Shown: piece by piece, positions 36,043 to 45,895 of the stretch
Layout: every line of letters starts with the position of its first letter
Position numbering within the stretch: the first letter of the stretch is position 1
Assembly (NCBI GenBank): GCA_900318645.1
Contig: ONLH01000028.1
Span: forward strand, 97,724-161,723
Length of the DNA: 64,000 nucleotides
Reading direction: 5' to 3'
From: an uncultured Prevotellaceae bacterium
GTDB taxonomy: Bacteria; Bacteroidota; Bacteroidia; Bacteroidales; Muribaculaceae
Notes under the pieces: model-generated
Told to the model about the DNA's origin: nothing
The model's database searches: none
The model's input: only the letters and a program-made list of their open reading frames with translations
Program-made: the position numbers and the translations under genes

Positions 36043-37854
36043 ATGATGACCGACGACCTCAAACTCAAGTTGTCGCTGCTCCCCGAGGAACCGGGCGTTT
36101 ACCGCTACCGTAACCGCGAGGGAACGATTATCTATGTGGGTAAGGCCAAGAACCTGAAACGTCGCGTCAACTCTTACTTCAACCGTGAGCATCCGTCGGT
36201 GCGCACAACGATGCTTGTACGCAACATTGCCGACCTGGAATACACGGTCGTCAATACCGAGGAGGAGGCGCTCGACCTCGAGAATGCCCTCATCAAGGAA
36301 TATCAGCCGCGCTACAACGTGTTGCTCAAGGATGATAAGAGTTATCCCTGGATCTGCATCTCGGGTGGCCTATATCCACGCGTGTATATCACCCGTGAGG
36401 CTAGAGCCAAGGGTGACCGTTTCTATGGGCCATATCCGAGAGCCGAGGTAGCCAAAGTGCTCATTGATACCATCCGACAGATTTACCCGTTACGCACCTG
36501 CCGCTTGAATGTTTCACGTGAAACAATTGATGCTGACAAGCATCGCCTATGCCTGCAATACCACATCCATCGCTGTGAAGGATGTTGTAAAGGCCTGGTC
36601 TCTCCAGAACACTATGGGCAGTACATCAGTGAGATACGTCAGATTTTGAATGGCGACACCCATGTGCTGATGGATGTTCTCATGGAGCAGATGCAGCAGT
36701 TGGCCAGTGAATTGCGCTTTGAGGAAGCCGAGATCATCAAGCGGCGTTATAAGTTGCTGGAGCACGTCAGGCGCCGCTCGGTTATTGTCAGCCCCTCGAT
36801 TCACAACATTGACGTCTTCGGCCTGTTGCGTGACGATGATGCAGCGTGGGTCAATTTCATGCATGTGCGGGGTGGGGCAGTGGTGCAGTCCTATACACTC
36901 GAGTACCGGTTATCGACAAAAGACGAGACCGATGCCGAGATGATGTCGATGGCGATTGCCGAGGTGCATCAGCGCTTTGCCGAGACCTATAGCCGCGACC
37001 ATGTTACCGAAGTGATGGTCAACGTCCTGCCCGATGTTGAGTTTGCAGGTTTGACATTCACCATCCCTCAGCGGGGTGACAAAAAGAAACTGCTTGACAT
37101 CGCGGTAAAAAATGCGACACAGCGCCGCACCGACCGCCTAAAGATGATGGAGAAACTCAACCCAGAGCAGCGTGTCACCCGCACGCTCACCACCATGCAA
37201 CGTGATCTGCGGCTAGAGGTGATGCCTCGTCACGTGGAGTGCTTTGACAACAGTAACATCAGCGGCTCAAGCCCTGTTGCATCTTGTGTGGTGTTCCGCA
37301 ATGCCAAGCCCGCCAAGAAAGAATATCGTCATTTTAACATCAAGACGGTTGAGGGAGCCGATGACTTCGCCTCGATGCGAGAGGTCATCCAGCGTCGCTA
37401 CAGCCGCTTGGTGCAGGAAGGCCAGGACCTGCCGCAACTGCTCATCGTTGATGGCGGCAAGGGGCAGGTTACATCAGCCATTGAGGCTCTGACCGACATC
37501 GGCCTGCAAGGCCAGATTGCTGTCGTGGGCATTGCCAAACGGTTGAACGAGGTCTATTTCCCAGGTGACAGTGTGCCCCTCTACATTGACAAGAACAGCG
37601 AGACACTGCATGTCATCCAGCGGTTGCGCGACGAGGCCCACCGCTTTGCCATCACCTTCCACCGCAAGCAGCGTAGCAAGGGACAGGTACACAGCGCCCT
37701 TGACGATGTCCCAGGCATTGGCCCCAAGACCCGTACCCTGCTGCTCAAGCAGTTCAAGTCGCTTAAACGCATCAAGGAAGCCAGTGAAGAAGAACTGGCT
37801 GCCGTTGTCGGGCCAAGTCGTGCTCGTACGCTCATCGCCTCTCTTAATCAGTAA
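36043..37854 (+). CDS. uvrC: UvrABC excinuclease subunit C
   Basis: Makes both incisions in nucleotide excision repair. 603 residues. N-terminal GIY-YIG nuclease (GVYRYRNREGTIIYVGKAKN, residues about 18-40), UVR/UvrB-binding motif (ELRFEEAEIIKRRY), RNase H-like C-terminal nuclease (HVECFDNSNISGSSPVASCV, LLIVDGGKGQV) and a helix-hairpin-helix end (LDDVPGIGPKTRTLLLKQF). Start at MMTDDLKLK; the second Met is an alternative. A perfect parS site lies inside the coding region, where it encodes VSRET. Confidence 0.97.
   Translation: MMTDDLKLKLSLLPEEPGVYRYRNREGTIIYVGKAKNLKRRVNSYFNREHPSVRTTMLVRNIADLEYTVVNTEEEALDLENALIKEYQPRYNVLLKDDKSYPWICISGGLYPRVYITREARAKGDRFYGPYPRAEVAKVLIDTIRQIYPLRTCRLNVSRETIDADKHRLCLQYHIHRCEGCCKGLVSPEHYGQYISEIRQILNGDTHVLMDVLMEQMQQLASELRFEEAEIIKRRYKLLEHVRRRSVIVSPSIHNIDVFGLLRDDDAAWVNFMHVRGGAVVQSYTLEYRLSTKDETDAEMMSMAIAEVHQRFAETYSRDHVTEVMVNVLPDVEFAGLTFTIPQRGDKKKLLDIAVKNATQRRTDRLKMMEKLNPEQRVTRTLTTMQRDLRLEVMPRHVECFDNSNISGSSPVASCVVFRNAKPAKKEYRHFNIKTVEGADDFASMREVIQRRYSRLVQEGQDLPQLLIVDGGKGQVTSAIEALTDIGLQGQIAVVGIAKRLNEVYFPGDSVPLYIDKNSETLHVIQRLRDEAHRFAITFHRKQRSKGQVHSALDDVPGIGPKTRTLLLKQFKSLKRIKEASEEELAAVVGPSRARTLIASLNQ
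36510..36525. promoter_or_regulatory. parS centromere site (perfect consensus) inside uvrC
   Basis: TGTTTCACGTGAAACA, the exact 16-bp ParB-binding palindrome, about 1.1 kb from the near-match at 35385. ParB sites inside coding regions near the origin are well known. Confidence 0.9.
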
Positions 37855-37902
37855 TTAGGCCGATTTTTAATGGTTTTTATTGTGGGGACAGCAGATTTGC
37901 TA

Positions 37903-37910
37903 TAATTTTG
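37903..37910 (+). promoter_or_regulatory. -7 promoter box for M6 protease gene 1
   Basis: TAATTTTG, 46 bp before the ATG at 37957. The later copies of the gene family use the same box sequence. Confidence 0.5.
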
Positions 37911-37956
37911 CTGCCAATTAATCAAATTAGTAAAAACCATTAATTTTTGTGTCCAA

Positions 37957-40764
37957 ATGAGTAAAAGATTCCTTATTTCATTTTTTGTGCTCGTTTGCTG
38001 CGCTATTGCAGTTGTAGCGAAACCTGCAAAACCAGGTTGGCATTTCATGCCCCAAAGTGACGGCACGACCTTGAAGGTGCAAGCCGTAGGCAATGCCTTT
38101 AATCATGCAATCCTCACCACCGACGGGCTGACTGTCGCCCAAGGTAGCGATGGCGATTTTTATTACACCTCGTCGCTGACTGGCCTGACAGCTGTGCGTG
38201 CCCATAACGAGGGTCAACGCACACCCAGCGAAATAGCATTTGTTAAAGCTCAGCGAACCAACTTGACGATGGTCCACAAGTCTTACAATATGCCTAACGG
38301 GAAAGGAACGTTTGGTGCTGGTGGCAGCAATGCCGATGCAAGTGTGCCCGCCAACGGCAACCGTAAAATCCCCATTATCCTGGTGGAATATCAGGACAAG
38401 AAGTTCAGCAACACCCGCGAGGACATCATTAATGCCATGCTCATTGGTGACCAGAGCGTGGGTCAGTACTTCCATGACCAGTCCAATGGGTTGTATGAGC
38501 CTGAATTTGATGTCTATGGTATCTATACGCTGTCACAGAACCGCCAGTACTACGGAGGTAACAACTCGAGCGGCGATGACAAGAACCTGGGCGCGATGGT
38601 AACCGAGGCTGTCCAGCTGGCGGCTGCCGATGGCGTGTCGTTCAAGCCTTATGATACCAACAGCGACAATTACTGCGATGTGGTCATCATTATCTATGCC
38701 GGCGTGGGCGAAGCAGATGCTTCTACAACGTATCCCCAGTCGATCTGGCCCTGCAACTGGTATCTTAGTTCTGCTTCCTATTATGGCCAGGGCGGTAATG
38801 GTGCCTTCAGTCCCTCTCCTGGCGATCCAATCGTTGACATGTTTGCGGTGTTCAACGAGTTGCACGGTGGTAATGACACGGGTACGACCATTGACGGTAT
38901 CGGTACCTTTACCCATGAGTTTGGCCATTGTTTGGGCCTGCCCGACTTCTATGATACGGGCAACGGCAACCATTACGGTCTTGGCGACTGGGACATCATG
39001 GACTCGGGCTGTTTCAACAATAACGGTTTCACACCGCCGGGCTATTCTGCCTACGAAAAGGTATTTATGGGTTGGATAGACTATGTCACCCCGCAGCCGG
39101 GCACATACTATACTTTGCCTGTGTTTAACCAGAAGAATGCCACGACCGACAAGGCTCTATGTATCAAAAGCGATTTGAATGAAAATGAGTTCTTCGTCAT
39201 TGAGAACCGCAGGAAGCAGGGTTGGGACCGTTATGCTCCTGGCGAAGGCATCATGATTACCCATGTCACCTACGATGCAAGCCGCTGGTCTCGCAACACG
39301 CCCAATAACCAGGACATACAGCTGATGACCCTGATGAATGCCGATAACACGTGGTCTTTTTATAATGAGAGTACTGACCTGTGGCCTCAGGGCAACAAGA
39401 GGGAGTTTACCGATAGTTCTACCCCAGCCGCGAAACTTAACATGAAGGCTAATGGCTCTATAACAGGTAATGCTGGCTATCTGGGCAAGCCGGTGACCGA
39501 GATGGTGATAAATCCGGACGGAACAGCCAGCTTCTGGTATATGAAGGGTGCCGCGGTCAATCCTGTGATTTCGGTTACCTCCGATAACATTGACTTCGGT
39601 GGCGTGATCATGAACGGAAACAAGGAGCTCTCGTTCAATTTGATAGGTCAGGCATTGACGGGCGATGTTACGTTAACCTTGAACGACCCTGCTGGCGTAT
39701 TCAGTGTCAATCCCACTGTCGTCAGCGCTACCGATGCCGCCAATGTTATGCCAGTGACCTTGACGTTCGCCCCGACAGCCATGGGCAACTATAACGCAAC
39801 GCTGACACTGCGCAGTGATGGCGCACAGGACGTTGTGGTCAACATCACCGGACGCGGCCTCATCGAGGGCTATGTTCCCGTCATGTTGCCTGCCGATGAG
39901 AATGGCATTAATCTGACACAATTCCGTGCCGACTGGACCGATGCTACTCCTGCCGCTAATGTTGCCAGCTACACGCTTGAGGTGGCTCTCAAGCCTACTA
40001 TTGAGTTGCTGGGCACGCTTGAGGGCTATGCAGGTAACTATGATTATATCACACCTCCGGCACCCTGGGGCGGTACTTATGTCGCAGGAGGTAATAATGC
40101 CATCTATGTCGCTGAGGGTGGCAATCTGACCTTTACCATTCCCGAGGGCTATGTTAATGATACCTTCACGGTGAAGATAACGACAAGTAATAATGATTAC
40201 GGATTGGGTAATTTGACGGTTTCCGCACCTCAGACCCCTGCTGTAGGTCATGACTTCATGCCAGGTGAAACCTATTCGTGGCTCGTCACTGCTAGCTCAG
40301 GTGATCGCATTGCCATCACCTCGACCGATGCCAGCTACTCACCCGACATGGCTTTGATTCAGGTCTATTTAGGCGATGCTACAGCAGCTACATTCCGTGC
40401 CAATGAGCAAGGCAATGACGTCTATCGTCTTATTACAGGCATTACCGAAAAGTTCTACACGGTAAAGAACCTCCAGGCCGAGGGAACGTTTATGTATAAA
40501 GTGAAGACGGTCTTCGCTGACGGCACCGAGAGTGATTGGAGCAATCTTGAGAAGGTGACCTTGTTCGAGAACGGCCACGGCTATGTTACGGGCGATGTGA
40601 ACCATGACGAAAAGGTGAACATTGCCGATGTCACTGAGCTGATCAACATGCTCTTGGGTAGTAACAGTATCGGATGTCCCATCTGCGCCGATGTCAATGG
40701 CGATTCTAAAATCTCTATTGCCGACGTGACAGAACTGATCAACATCCTGCTGGCAAGCAATTGA
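37957..40764 (+). CDS. Secreted M6-type metalloprotease with dockerin end (1)
   Basis: 935 residues. Signal peptide 1-22 (FFVLVCCAIAVVA). A propeptide-like region follows, then the M6/immune-inhibitor-A-like peptidase with PIILVEYQDKKFSNTR and the zinc motif HEFGHCLGLPDFYDTG near residue 320 (HExxHxxGxxD), and DWDIMDSGC downstream with the Met-turn. Two beta domains come next: an Ig-like domain (ISVTSDNIDFGGVIMNGNK) and a FN3/CUB-like region. The C-terminus is a dockerin-type pair with calcium loops DVNHDEKVNIADV and DVNGDSKISIADV. Dockerins bind cohesins; none is in this window. First of three tandem paralogues. Confidence 0.9.
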   Translation: MSKRFLISFFVLVCCAIAVVAKPAKPGWHFMPQSDGTTLKVQAVGNAFNHAILTTDGLTVAQGSDGDFYYTSSLTGLTAVRAHNEGQRTPSEIAFVKAQRTNLTMVHKSYNMPNGKGTFGAGGSNADASVPANGNRKIPIILVEYQDKKFSNTREDIINAMLIGDQSVGQYFHDQSNGLYEPEFDVYGIYTLSQNRQYYGGNNSSGDDKNLGAMVTEAVQLAAADGVSFKPYDTNSDNYCDVVIIIYAGVGEADASTTYPQSIWPCNWYLSSASYYGQGGNGAFSPSPGDPIVDMFAVFNELHGGNDTGTTIDGIGTFTHEFGHCLGLPDFYDTGNGNHYGLGDWDIMDSGCFNNNGFTPPGYSAYEKVFMGWIDYVTPQPGTYYTLPVFNQKNATTDKALCIKSDLNENEFFVIENRRKQGWDRYAPGEGIMITHVTYDASRWSRNTPNNQDIQLMTLMNADNTWSFYNESTDLWPQGNKREFTDSSTPAAKLNMKANGSITGNAGYLGKPVTEMVINPDGTASFWYMKGAAVNPVISVTSDNIDFGGVIMNGNKELSFNLIGQALTGDVTLTLNDPAGVFSVNPTVVSATDAANVMPVTLTFAPTAMGNYNATLTLRSDGAQDVVVNITGRGLIEGYVPVMLPADENGINLTQFRADWTDATPAANVASYTLEVALKPTIELLGTLEGYAGNYDYITPPAPWGGTYVAGGNNAIYVAEGGNLTFTIPEGYVNDTFTVKITTSNNDYGLGNLTVSAPQTPAVGHDFMPGETYSWLVTASSGDRIAITSTDASYSPDMALIQVYLGDATAATFRANEQGNDVYRLITGITEKFYTVKNLQAEGTFMYKVKTVFADGTESDWSNLEKVTLFENGHGYVTGDVNHDEKVNIADVTELINMLLGSNSIGCPICADVNGDSKISIADVTELINILLASN

Positions 40765-40798
40765 TAAACTGATAACAGAGTTTATCGTAATAGGTAAA

Positions 40799-40842
40799 AG
40801 ATGTGACGGGACGATATAAATGTTCCGTCACATCTGTTTTTT
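40799..40842 (+). terminator. Terminator after M6 protease gene 1
   Basis: 12-bp stem (AGATGTGACGG with CCGTCACATCT core), then TGTTTTTT. Confidence 0.8.
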
Positions 40843-40900
40843 CCCTTCTTGATACCACCCGCCCAGATGAGGTGACTGCCCAAAGAAATAGGGTAGATGT

Positions 40901-40980
40901 TTTGTTTAATCAATTAATATACTTAATTTTGCGGTGTATTTGAAGTAGAGCCACTATCCTGCATCTATTGGATAAGTGGC
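40901..40980 (+). promoter_or_regulatory. Promoter and 5' UTR hairpin of M6 protease gene 2
   Basis: TTTG at 40901-40904, 19 nt, TAATTTTG at 40924-40931: a full Bacteroidota -33/-7 promoter. The leader carries a hairpin GCCACTATCC / GGATAAGTGGC (40950-40980). The arrangement is repeated before gene 3. Confidence 0.75.
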
Positions 40981-41027
40981 AATTATCATGTCTAGACAGA
41001 TATTATCAACACATAATACCATTAACG

Positions 41028-43838
41028 ATGATGAAAAAGTTTTTTATTCTAGCCGTCTTGCTGTGCTGCATTGTTTCAGCCGTCGCTATGCCCGCCAAGC
41101 CTAGTTTGCGGACCATCAAGCAGAGTGATGGTACCACCCTGACTGTACAGGCTGTGGGCAATGCCTTTAACCATGCGATTCTCACCACCGATGGCTTGAC
41201 CGTCGCCCGTGGTGCTGATGGTGACTTTTACTACACCTCGTCGCTATCAGGCTTGACCACTGTGCGCGCCCACGATGAGAACCTGCGCAGTGCGTCCGAG
41301 GCTGCTTTTGTTGCAACCCAGCGTGCTAACCTGGTGATGTCAAACAGACCGCTCAAGCTCCAGCCCAAGAAGGGGCGTTCAAAGTTTGGTGTCGGTGGCA
41401 GCAATGCCGATGCCGATGTGCCTTCAATCGGTCAGCGCCATATTCCCATTATTTTGGTGGAGTTTCAGGATAAGAAGTTTAGCAATACCCGTGAAGACAT
41501 CATTGACGCCATGCTTACAGGCGACGAGAGCGTAGGCCAATACTTCCGTGACCAGTCCAATGGATTATATGAGCCCGATTTTGATGTGTTCGGTATCTAC
41601 ACCTTGTCGCAGAACCGCCAGTATTACGGTGGCAACAATGCGGTTGGCAATGACAAGAACCTGGGCGCCATGGTGACCGAGGCTTGCCAGATGGCAGCAG
41701 CCGACAATGTCTCATTCAAGTCCTATGACACCAATAATGACAACTACTGTGACGTGGTCATCATTATCTTTGCCGGTGTGGGCGAGGCGCAGGCTACTTA
41801 TACCCATCCCGAGTCGATATGGCCTTGCTACTGGGACCTTAATACCACAGCCTCCAATGGCCAGGGCGGTAATGGCGCCTTTATCCCTTCGGACGGAGAC
41901 CCGCTGGTCAACAATTTTGCCGTATTCAATGAACTGAACGGCGAAGATGACAACGTGAGCACCATCGACGGCATCGGCACCTTTGTCCATGAGTTCAGCC
42001 ACTCTTTGGGGCTTCCCGACTTCTATGACACGGGCAATGGCGGACACTACGGTATGGGTTTCTGGGATCTCATGGACATGGGCTGCTACAACAATGATGG
42101 TTTCACTCCGATAGGCTACTCAGCCTATGAGAAGGTGTTTATGGGATGGATAGAGTATGTTACTCCCATGCCTGGCACCCATTATACTTTGCCTGTATTT
42201 AACCAGAAGAATGCCGCTACCGACAAGGCGCTGTGCATCGTCAGTGACTTGAACGAGAATGAATACTTCATCGTGGAGAACCGCAGGAAGCAGGGCTGGG
42301 ACCGTTATATCCCTGGTGAAGGCATCATGATTACCCATGTGACCTATAAACAAGACCGATGGTTGGACAACACGCCCAACAACGAGAATATCCAGCTGAT
42401 GACTATGATGAACGCCGATAATACCTGGTCCCATGATAATGAGGGCACCGACTTGTGGCCTCAGGGCAACAAGAGGGAGTTTACCGACAGTTCCATACCA
42501 GCCGCCATACTTAACATGAAGTCCAACGGCGCCATTACCGGGACCGCCGGCTATCTGGGCAAGCCTGTGACCGAGATGGTCATCAATCAGGACGGCACCG
42601 CCAACTTCTGGTATATGAAGGATGCTGAGGTCAACCCTGCTATCTTGGTTCCCAGCGACAATATAGACTTTGGCGGCGTGAATATGACTAGTGCTAAGGA
42701 GTTTACGTTCAAATTGATAGGTCAGGCATTGACGGATGATGTAACGTTGACCCTGAGTGATCCAAATGGCGTTTTCAGTGTCAATCCCACTGTAGTCAGT
42801 GCTACCGATGCCGCCAATGTCATGCCGATAACCCTGACGTTCACCCCAACGGCCATAACCGACTATAACGCAACGCTGACATTGCACAGTGTTGGTGCCG
42901 AGGATGTAGTAATCAACATCACTGGCCACGGCCTCATTGAGGGTTATACGCCCGTGATGTTGCCAGCCAATGAGAATGCCGTTAATCTGACGCAGTTCCG
43001 GGCCGACTGGACCGATGTTACCCCCGAGGCTAATGTAGCCAGCTACACGCTTGAGGTGGATCTCAAGCCTACTGTTGAGCTGCTGGGCTCGCTTGAGGGG
43101 AAAGATGGCAGCTATACCAGAATTGATCCTCCGGCACCCTGGGGTGGTAATAATGTCTGGAGCGGCAATCATGCGCTATTTCTCGCTAAAGGCGGCAGTC
43201 TGACCTTTACCATTCCCAGTGGCTATAGTAATGGTACTTTCACTGTGAAGATAACGACCGTGAATAGTAATTCAGGAATCGGTAACTTTACGGTTGCCAC
43301 TCCTCAAACGCCTGCTGCAAGCCATAGCTTCTCGGCAGGTGAGACCTATTCGTGGTTGGTTACTGCCAGTTCGGGTGAGCGCATCACCATCACCTCGACA
43401 GATGCCAATTATTCGTGCGACATGGCCCTGGTAGAGGTCTATTCAGGCGATGCCACGGCCGTTGCGCTGCGTGCCACCGAGCAGGGCAATGATATCTACC
43501 GTCTTATCACGGGAATTACCGAAAAGTTCTATACGGTGAAGGATCTCAAAGCCGAGGGCACGTTTATGTATAAAGTGAAGACTGTCTTCACCGATGGCAC
43601 CGAGAGCGAGTGGAGTAATGTTGAGGAGGTGACTCTGTTTGAAAACGGCCACGGCTATGTACCTGGCGACGTGAACCATGACGGCAAACGGAGCATTGTC
43701 GATGTCACAGAGCTGATAAACATGCTATTGGGTGGCAGCAGTAATGGGTGTCCCGTCTGTGCCGATGTCAATGGCGATTCTAAAATCTCTATTGTTGATG
43801 TGACGGAATTGATCAACTTGCTGCTGACAAATAATTGA
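41028..43838 (+). CDS. Secreted M6-type metalloprotease with dockerin end (2)
   Basis: 936 residues from ATG 41028 (41031 is as likely); the frame runs 20 codons further up, through the 5' UTR hairpin, which is not coding. Same architecture as gene 1: signal peptide (FFILAVLLCCIVSAVA), peptidase with HEFSHSLGLPDFYDTG, Ig-like domain (DNIDFGGVNMTSAKEF), FN3/CUB-like region, and dockerin pair (DVNHDGKRSIVDV, DVNGDSKISIVDV). Long near-identical segments show recent duplication of gene 1. Expected extracellular endoprotease. Confidence 0.9.
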   Translation: MMKKFFILAVLLCCIVSAVAMPAKPSLRTIKQSDGTTLTVQAVGNAFNHAILTTDGLTVARGADGDFYYTSSLSGLTTVRAHDENLRSASEAAFVATQRANLVMSNRPLKLQPKKGRSKFGVGGSNADADVPSIGQRHIPIILVEFQDKKFSNTREDIIDAMLTGDESVGQYFRDQSNGLYEPDFDVFGIYTLSQNRQYYGGNNAVGNDKNLGAMVTEACQMAAADNVSFKSYDTNNDNYCDVVIIIFAGVGEAQATYTHPESIWPCYWDLNTTASNGQGGNGAFIPSDGDPLVNNFAVFNELNGEDDNVSTIDGIGTFVHEFSHSLGLPDFYDTGNGGHYGMGFWDLMDMGCYNNDGFTPIGYSAYEKVFMGWIEYVTPMPGTHYTLPVFNQKNAATDKALCIVSDLNENEYFIVENRRKQGWDRYIPGEGIMITHVTYKQDRWLDNTPNNENIQLMTMMNADNTWSHDNEGTDLWPQGNKREFTDSSIPAAILNMKSNGAITGTAGYLGKPVTEMVINQDGTANFWYMKDAEVNPAILVPSDNIDFGGVNMTSAKEFTFKLIGQALTDDVTLTLSDPNGVFSVNPTVVSATDAANVMPITLTFTPTAITDYNATLTLHSVGAEDVVINITGHGLIEGYTPVMLPANENAVNLTQFRADWTDVTPEANVASYTLEVDLKPTVELLGSLEGKDGSYTRIDPPAPWGGNNVWSGNHALFLAKGGSLTFTIPSGYSNGTFTVKITTVNSNSGIGNFTVATPQTPAASHSFSAGETYSWLVTASSGERITITSTDANYSCDMALVEVYSGDATAVALRATEQGNDIYRLITGITEKFYTVKDLKAEGTFMYKVKTVFTDGTESEWSNVEEVTLFENGHGYVPGDVNHDGKRSIVDVTELINMLLGGSSNGCPVCADVNGDSKISIVDVTELINLLLTNN

Positions 43839-43872
43839 TTTGTCGACAGAGGGCCTATTGTAATCAGTAAAG

Positions 43873-43916
43873 GGTGTGGCGGGGTATTGTTATTGCGCTC
43901 CGTCACATCTGTTTTT
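43873..43916 (+). terminator. Terminator after M6 protease gene 2
   Basis: Degenerate copy of the terminator after gene 1; the right arm CCGTCACATCTG and T run are kept, the left arm has drifted with G-U pairs. Confidence 0.6.
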
Positions 43917-43953
43917 ATTAGGAGCTGTCAGGATAAAAGAAACAGCGTAATAT

Positions 43954-44034
43954 TTTGTATAATCAATTAATATACTTAATTTTGCGCCGTTTTTTGGAGG
44001 CGTGCCACTATCTAGCGAATACTGGATAAGTGGC
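43954..44034 (+). promoter_or_regulatory. Promoter and 5' UTR hairpin of M6 protease gene 3
   Basis: TTTG 43954-43957, 19 nt, TAATTTTG 43977-43984, and hairpin GCCACTATC / GGATAAGTGGC (44004-44034). Close copy of the region before gene 2. Confidence 0.75.
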
Positions 44035-44088
44035 AATATCATTATAAGTAGAGACATTTTTATATTAACATCATACCATTAATTTACA

Positions 44089-45867
44089 ATGAAGAAAAAG
44101 TTTTTTATTCTGTCTGTATTGCTGTGCTGCGCTATTGTGGCTGTCGCTATTCCCGCCAAGCCAGGCTGGCAAACGATCACTCAGAGTGACGGTACGACCC
44201 TGAAGGTTAAAACCGTGGGGAATGCCTTTAACAATGCCTTATTGACTGCCGATGGTTTGACAGTTGACCGTGGCCGTGACGGGGACTTTTACTATACCTC
44301 GTCGCTGACGGGATTGACTGCCATGCGTGCCCATGAAGCGGGACAGCGCACTGCGGCCGAGAAAGCATTCATCCAGGCACAGCGTGGAGCCTTGCAGATG
44401 CAGTTCCAACCCTACAGGTTGCCGGCGAATAAGGGCAAGCTGAATGCAGTAGGTAGTAATGCCTCTGCCGATGTGCCTGCTATGGGCGAGCGCCATATCC
44501 CCATCATTCTGGTGGAGTTTCAGGATAAAAAGTTCAATAATACGCGAGAGAGGATTATCGAAGCCATGCTCACAGGTGATGAGAGCGTTGGCCAGTATTT
44601 CCATGACCAATCCAATGGTATGTACCATCCCGTGTTTGACGTGTATGGTATCTATTGCCTGTCACAGGACCGCGAGTATTACGGCGGCCACAATGGGACA
44701 ACCAAGGATAAAGGCATCGGTTGGCTGGTGACCGAGGCTTGCCAGCTGGCAGCTGACGACGGCGTGTCTTTTCAGCCTTATGATACCAACGGCGACCGTT
44801 TTTGTGATGTGGTCATTGTCATCTTTGCCGGGGTAGGAGAGGCTCAGGCCAAGGTTTATCACCCTGAGGCCATCTGGCCCTGTAACTGGACGCTGGATGC
44901 CGCTAAATATTATAATCGAGGCGGTCATGGCGCTTTCAGTCCCAATCCGGGAGAACCTTACGTCAACCATTTTGCCGTTTTCAACGAGCTGTACGGCAGC
45001 AATGACAACGGCAGGACCATTGATGGCATCGGCACCTTCGTCCATGAGTTTGGACACTGCCTGGGCTTGCCAGATCTCTATGATACGGCTGGCAACGACA
45101 ATTACGGTATGGGCAACTGGGACGTCATGTGCCTGGGATGCTATTGCAACGATGGATACACCCCAGTGGGCTATTCAGCCTATGAGAAGGTGTTTATGGG
45201 ATGGGTAGATTTTATCAAGCCCGTAGCCAACACCTATTATACCTTGACCCCGTGGAACCAGGGAAATAAGGATACCGACCAGGCGGTGTGCATCACCAGT
45301 GACGTGAACAAGAACGAGTATTTCATCCTTGAGAACCGCAAGCGGGTGAATTGGGACCGTTATCTGTCTGGAGAGGGCATCTTGGTAACCCACATTACCT
45401 ATAGCGCCAGTCAGTGGACCAACAATAAGCCCAACAATGAAAAAATCCAGTTGGTGACTATCTTGCCCGCCGACAACAAGTTAAGCCAGTATTCCGAGAG
45501 TGGCGATACCTGGCCTTACGGCAGCAAGCGCGCTCTGACCGATGAAAGTACACCTGCCACTGTGCTCTATATGAACTCCTATGGTGAAGTTACCGGTAAT
45601 GCCGGATACCTGGGCAAACCCGTGACCGAAATGACCATCAATCGTGACGGTACAGCCAGTTTCTGGTATATGAAGGAGACCCACAACTATCCGTTGGGTG
45701 ACGTGAACCACAGTGGATCGGTAACCATCAGCGATGTAACAGCATTGATTAACCATTTGCTGAACAAGCACGATTTGGCTTGCTGTACCATTTGTGCTGA
45801 TGTGAAAGAAGATAAAGTCATCAATATCAGCGATGTGTCAGCACTGATTGACTTGCTGTTACATTGA
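44089..45867 (+). CDS. Secreted M6-type metalloprotease with dockerin end (3, short form)
   Basis: 592 residues. Signal peptide (FFILSVLLCCAIVAVA), peptidase with HEFGHCLGLPDLYDTA and NWDVMCLGC, then directly the dockerin pair (DVNHSGSVTISDV, DVKEDKVINISDV). The Ig-like and FN3/CUB-like domains of genes 1 and 2 are absent, and the join is clean (SFWYMKETHNYPLGDV), so the frame is intact. A shorter protease of the same family, probably with different reach or partner binding. Converges on the MATE gene. Confidence 0.9.
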   Translation: MKKKFFILSVLLCCAIVAVAIPAKPGWQTITQSDGTTLKVKTVGNAFNNALLTADGLTVDRGRDGDFYYTSSLTGLTAMRAHEAGQRTAAEKAFIQAQRGALQMQFQPYRLPANKGKLNAVGSNASADVPAMGERHIPIILVEFQDKKFNNTRERIIEAMLTGDESVGQYFHDQSNGMYHPVFDVYGIYCLSQDREYYGGHNGTTKDKGIGWLVTEACQLAADDGVSFQPYDTNGDRFCDVVIVIFAGVGEAQAKVYHPEAIWPCNWTLDAAKYYNRGGHGAFSPNPGEPYVNHFAVFNELYGSNDNGRTIDGIGTFVHEFGHCLGLPDLYDTAGNDNYGMGNWDVMCLGCYCNDGYTPVGYSAYEKVFMGWVDFIKPVANTYYTLTPWNQGNKDTDQAVCITSDVNKNEYFILENRKRVNWDRYLSGEGILVTHITYSASQWTNNKPNNEKIQLVTILPADNKLSQYSESGDTWPYGSKRALTDESTPATVLYMNSYGEVTGNAGYLGKPVTEMTINRDGTASFWYMKETHNYPLGDVNHSGSVTISDVTALINHLLNKHDLACCTICADVKEDKVINISDVSALIDLLLH

Positions 45868-45895
45868 TGTAAGTCATTTCTTAAAACTAGCTGTT

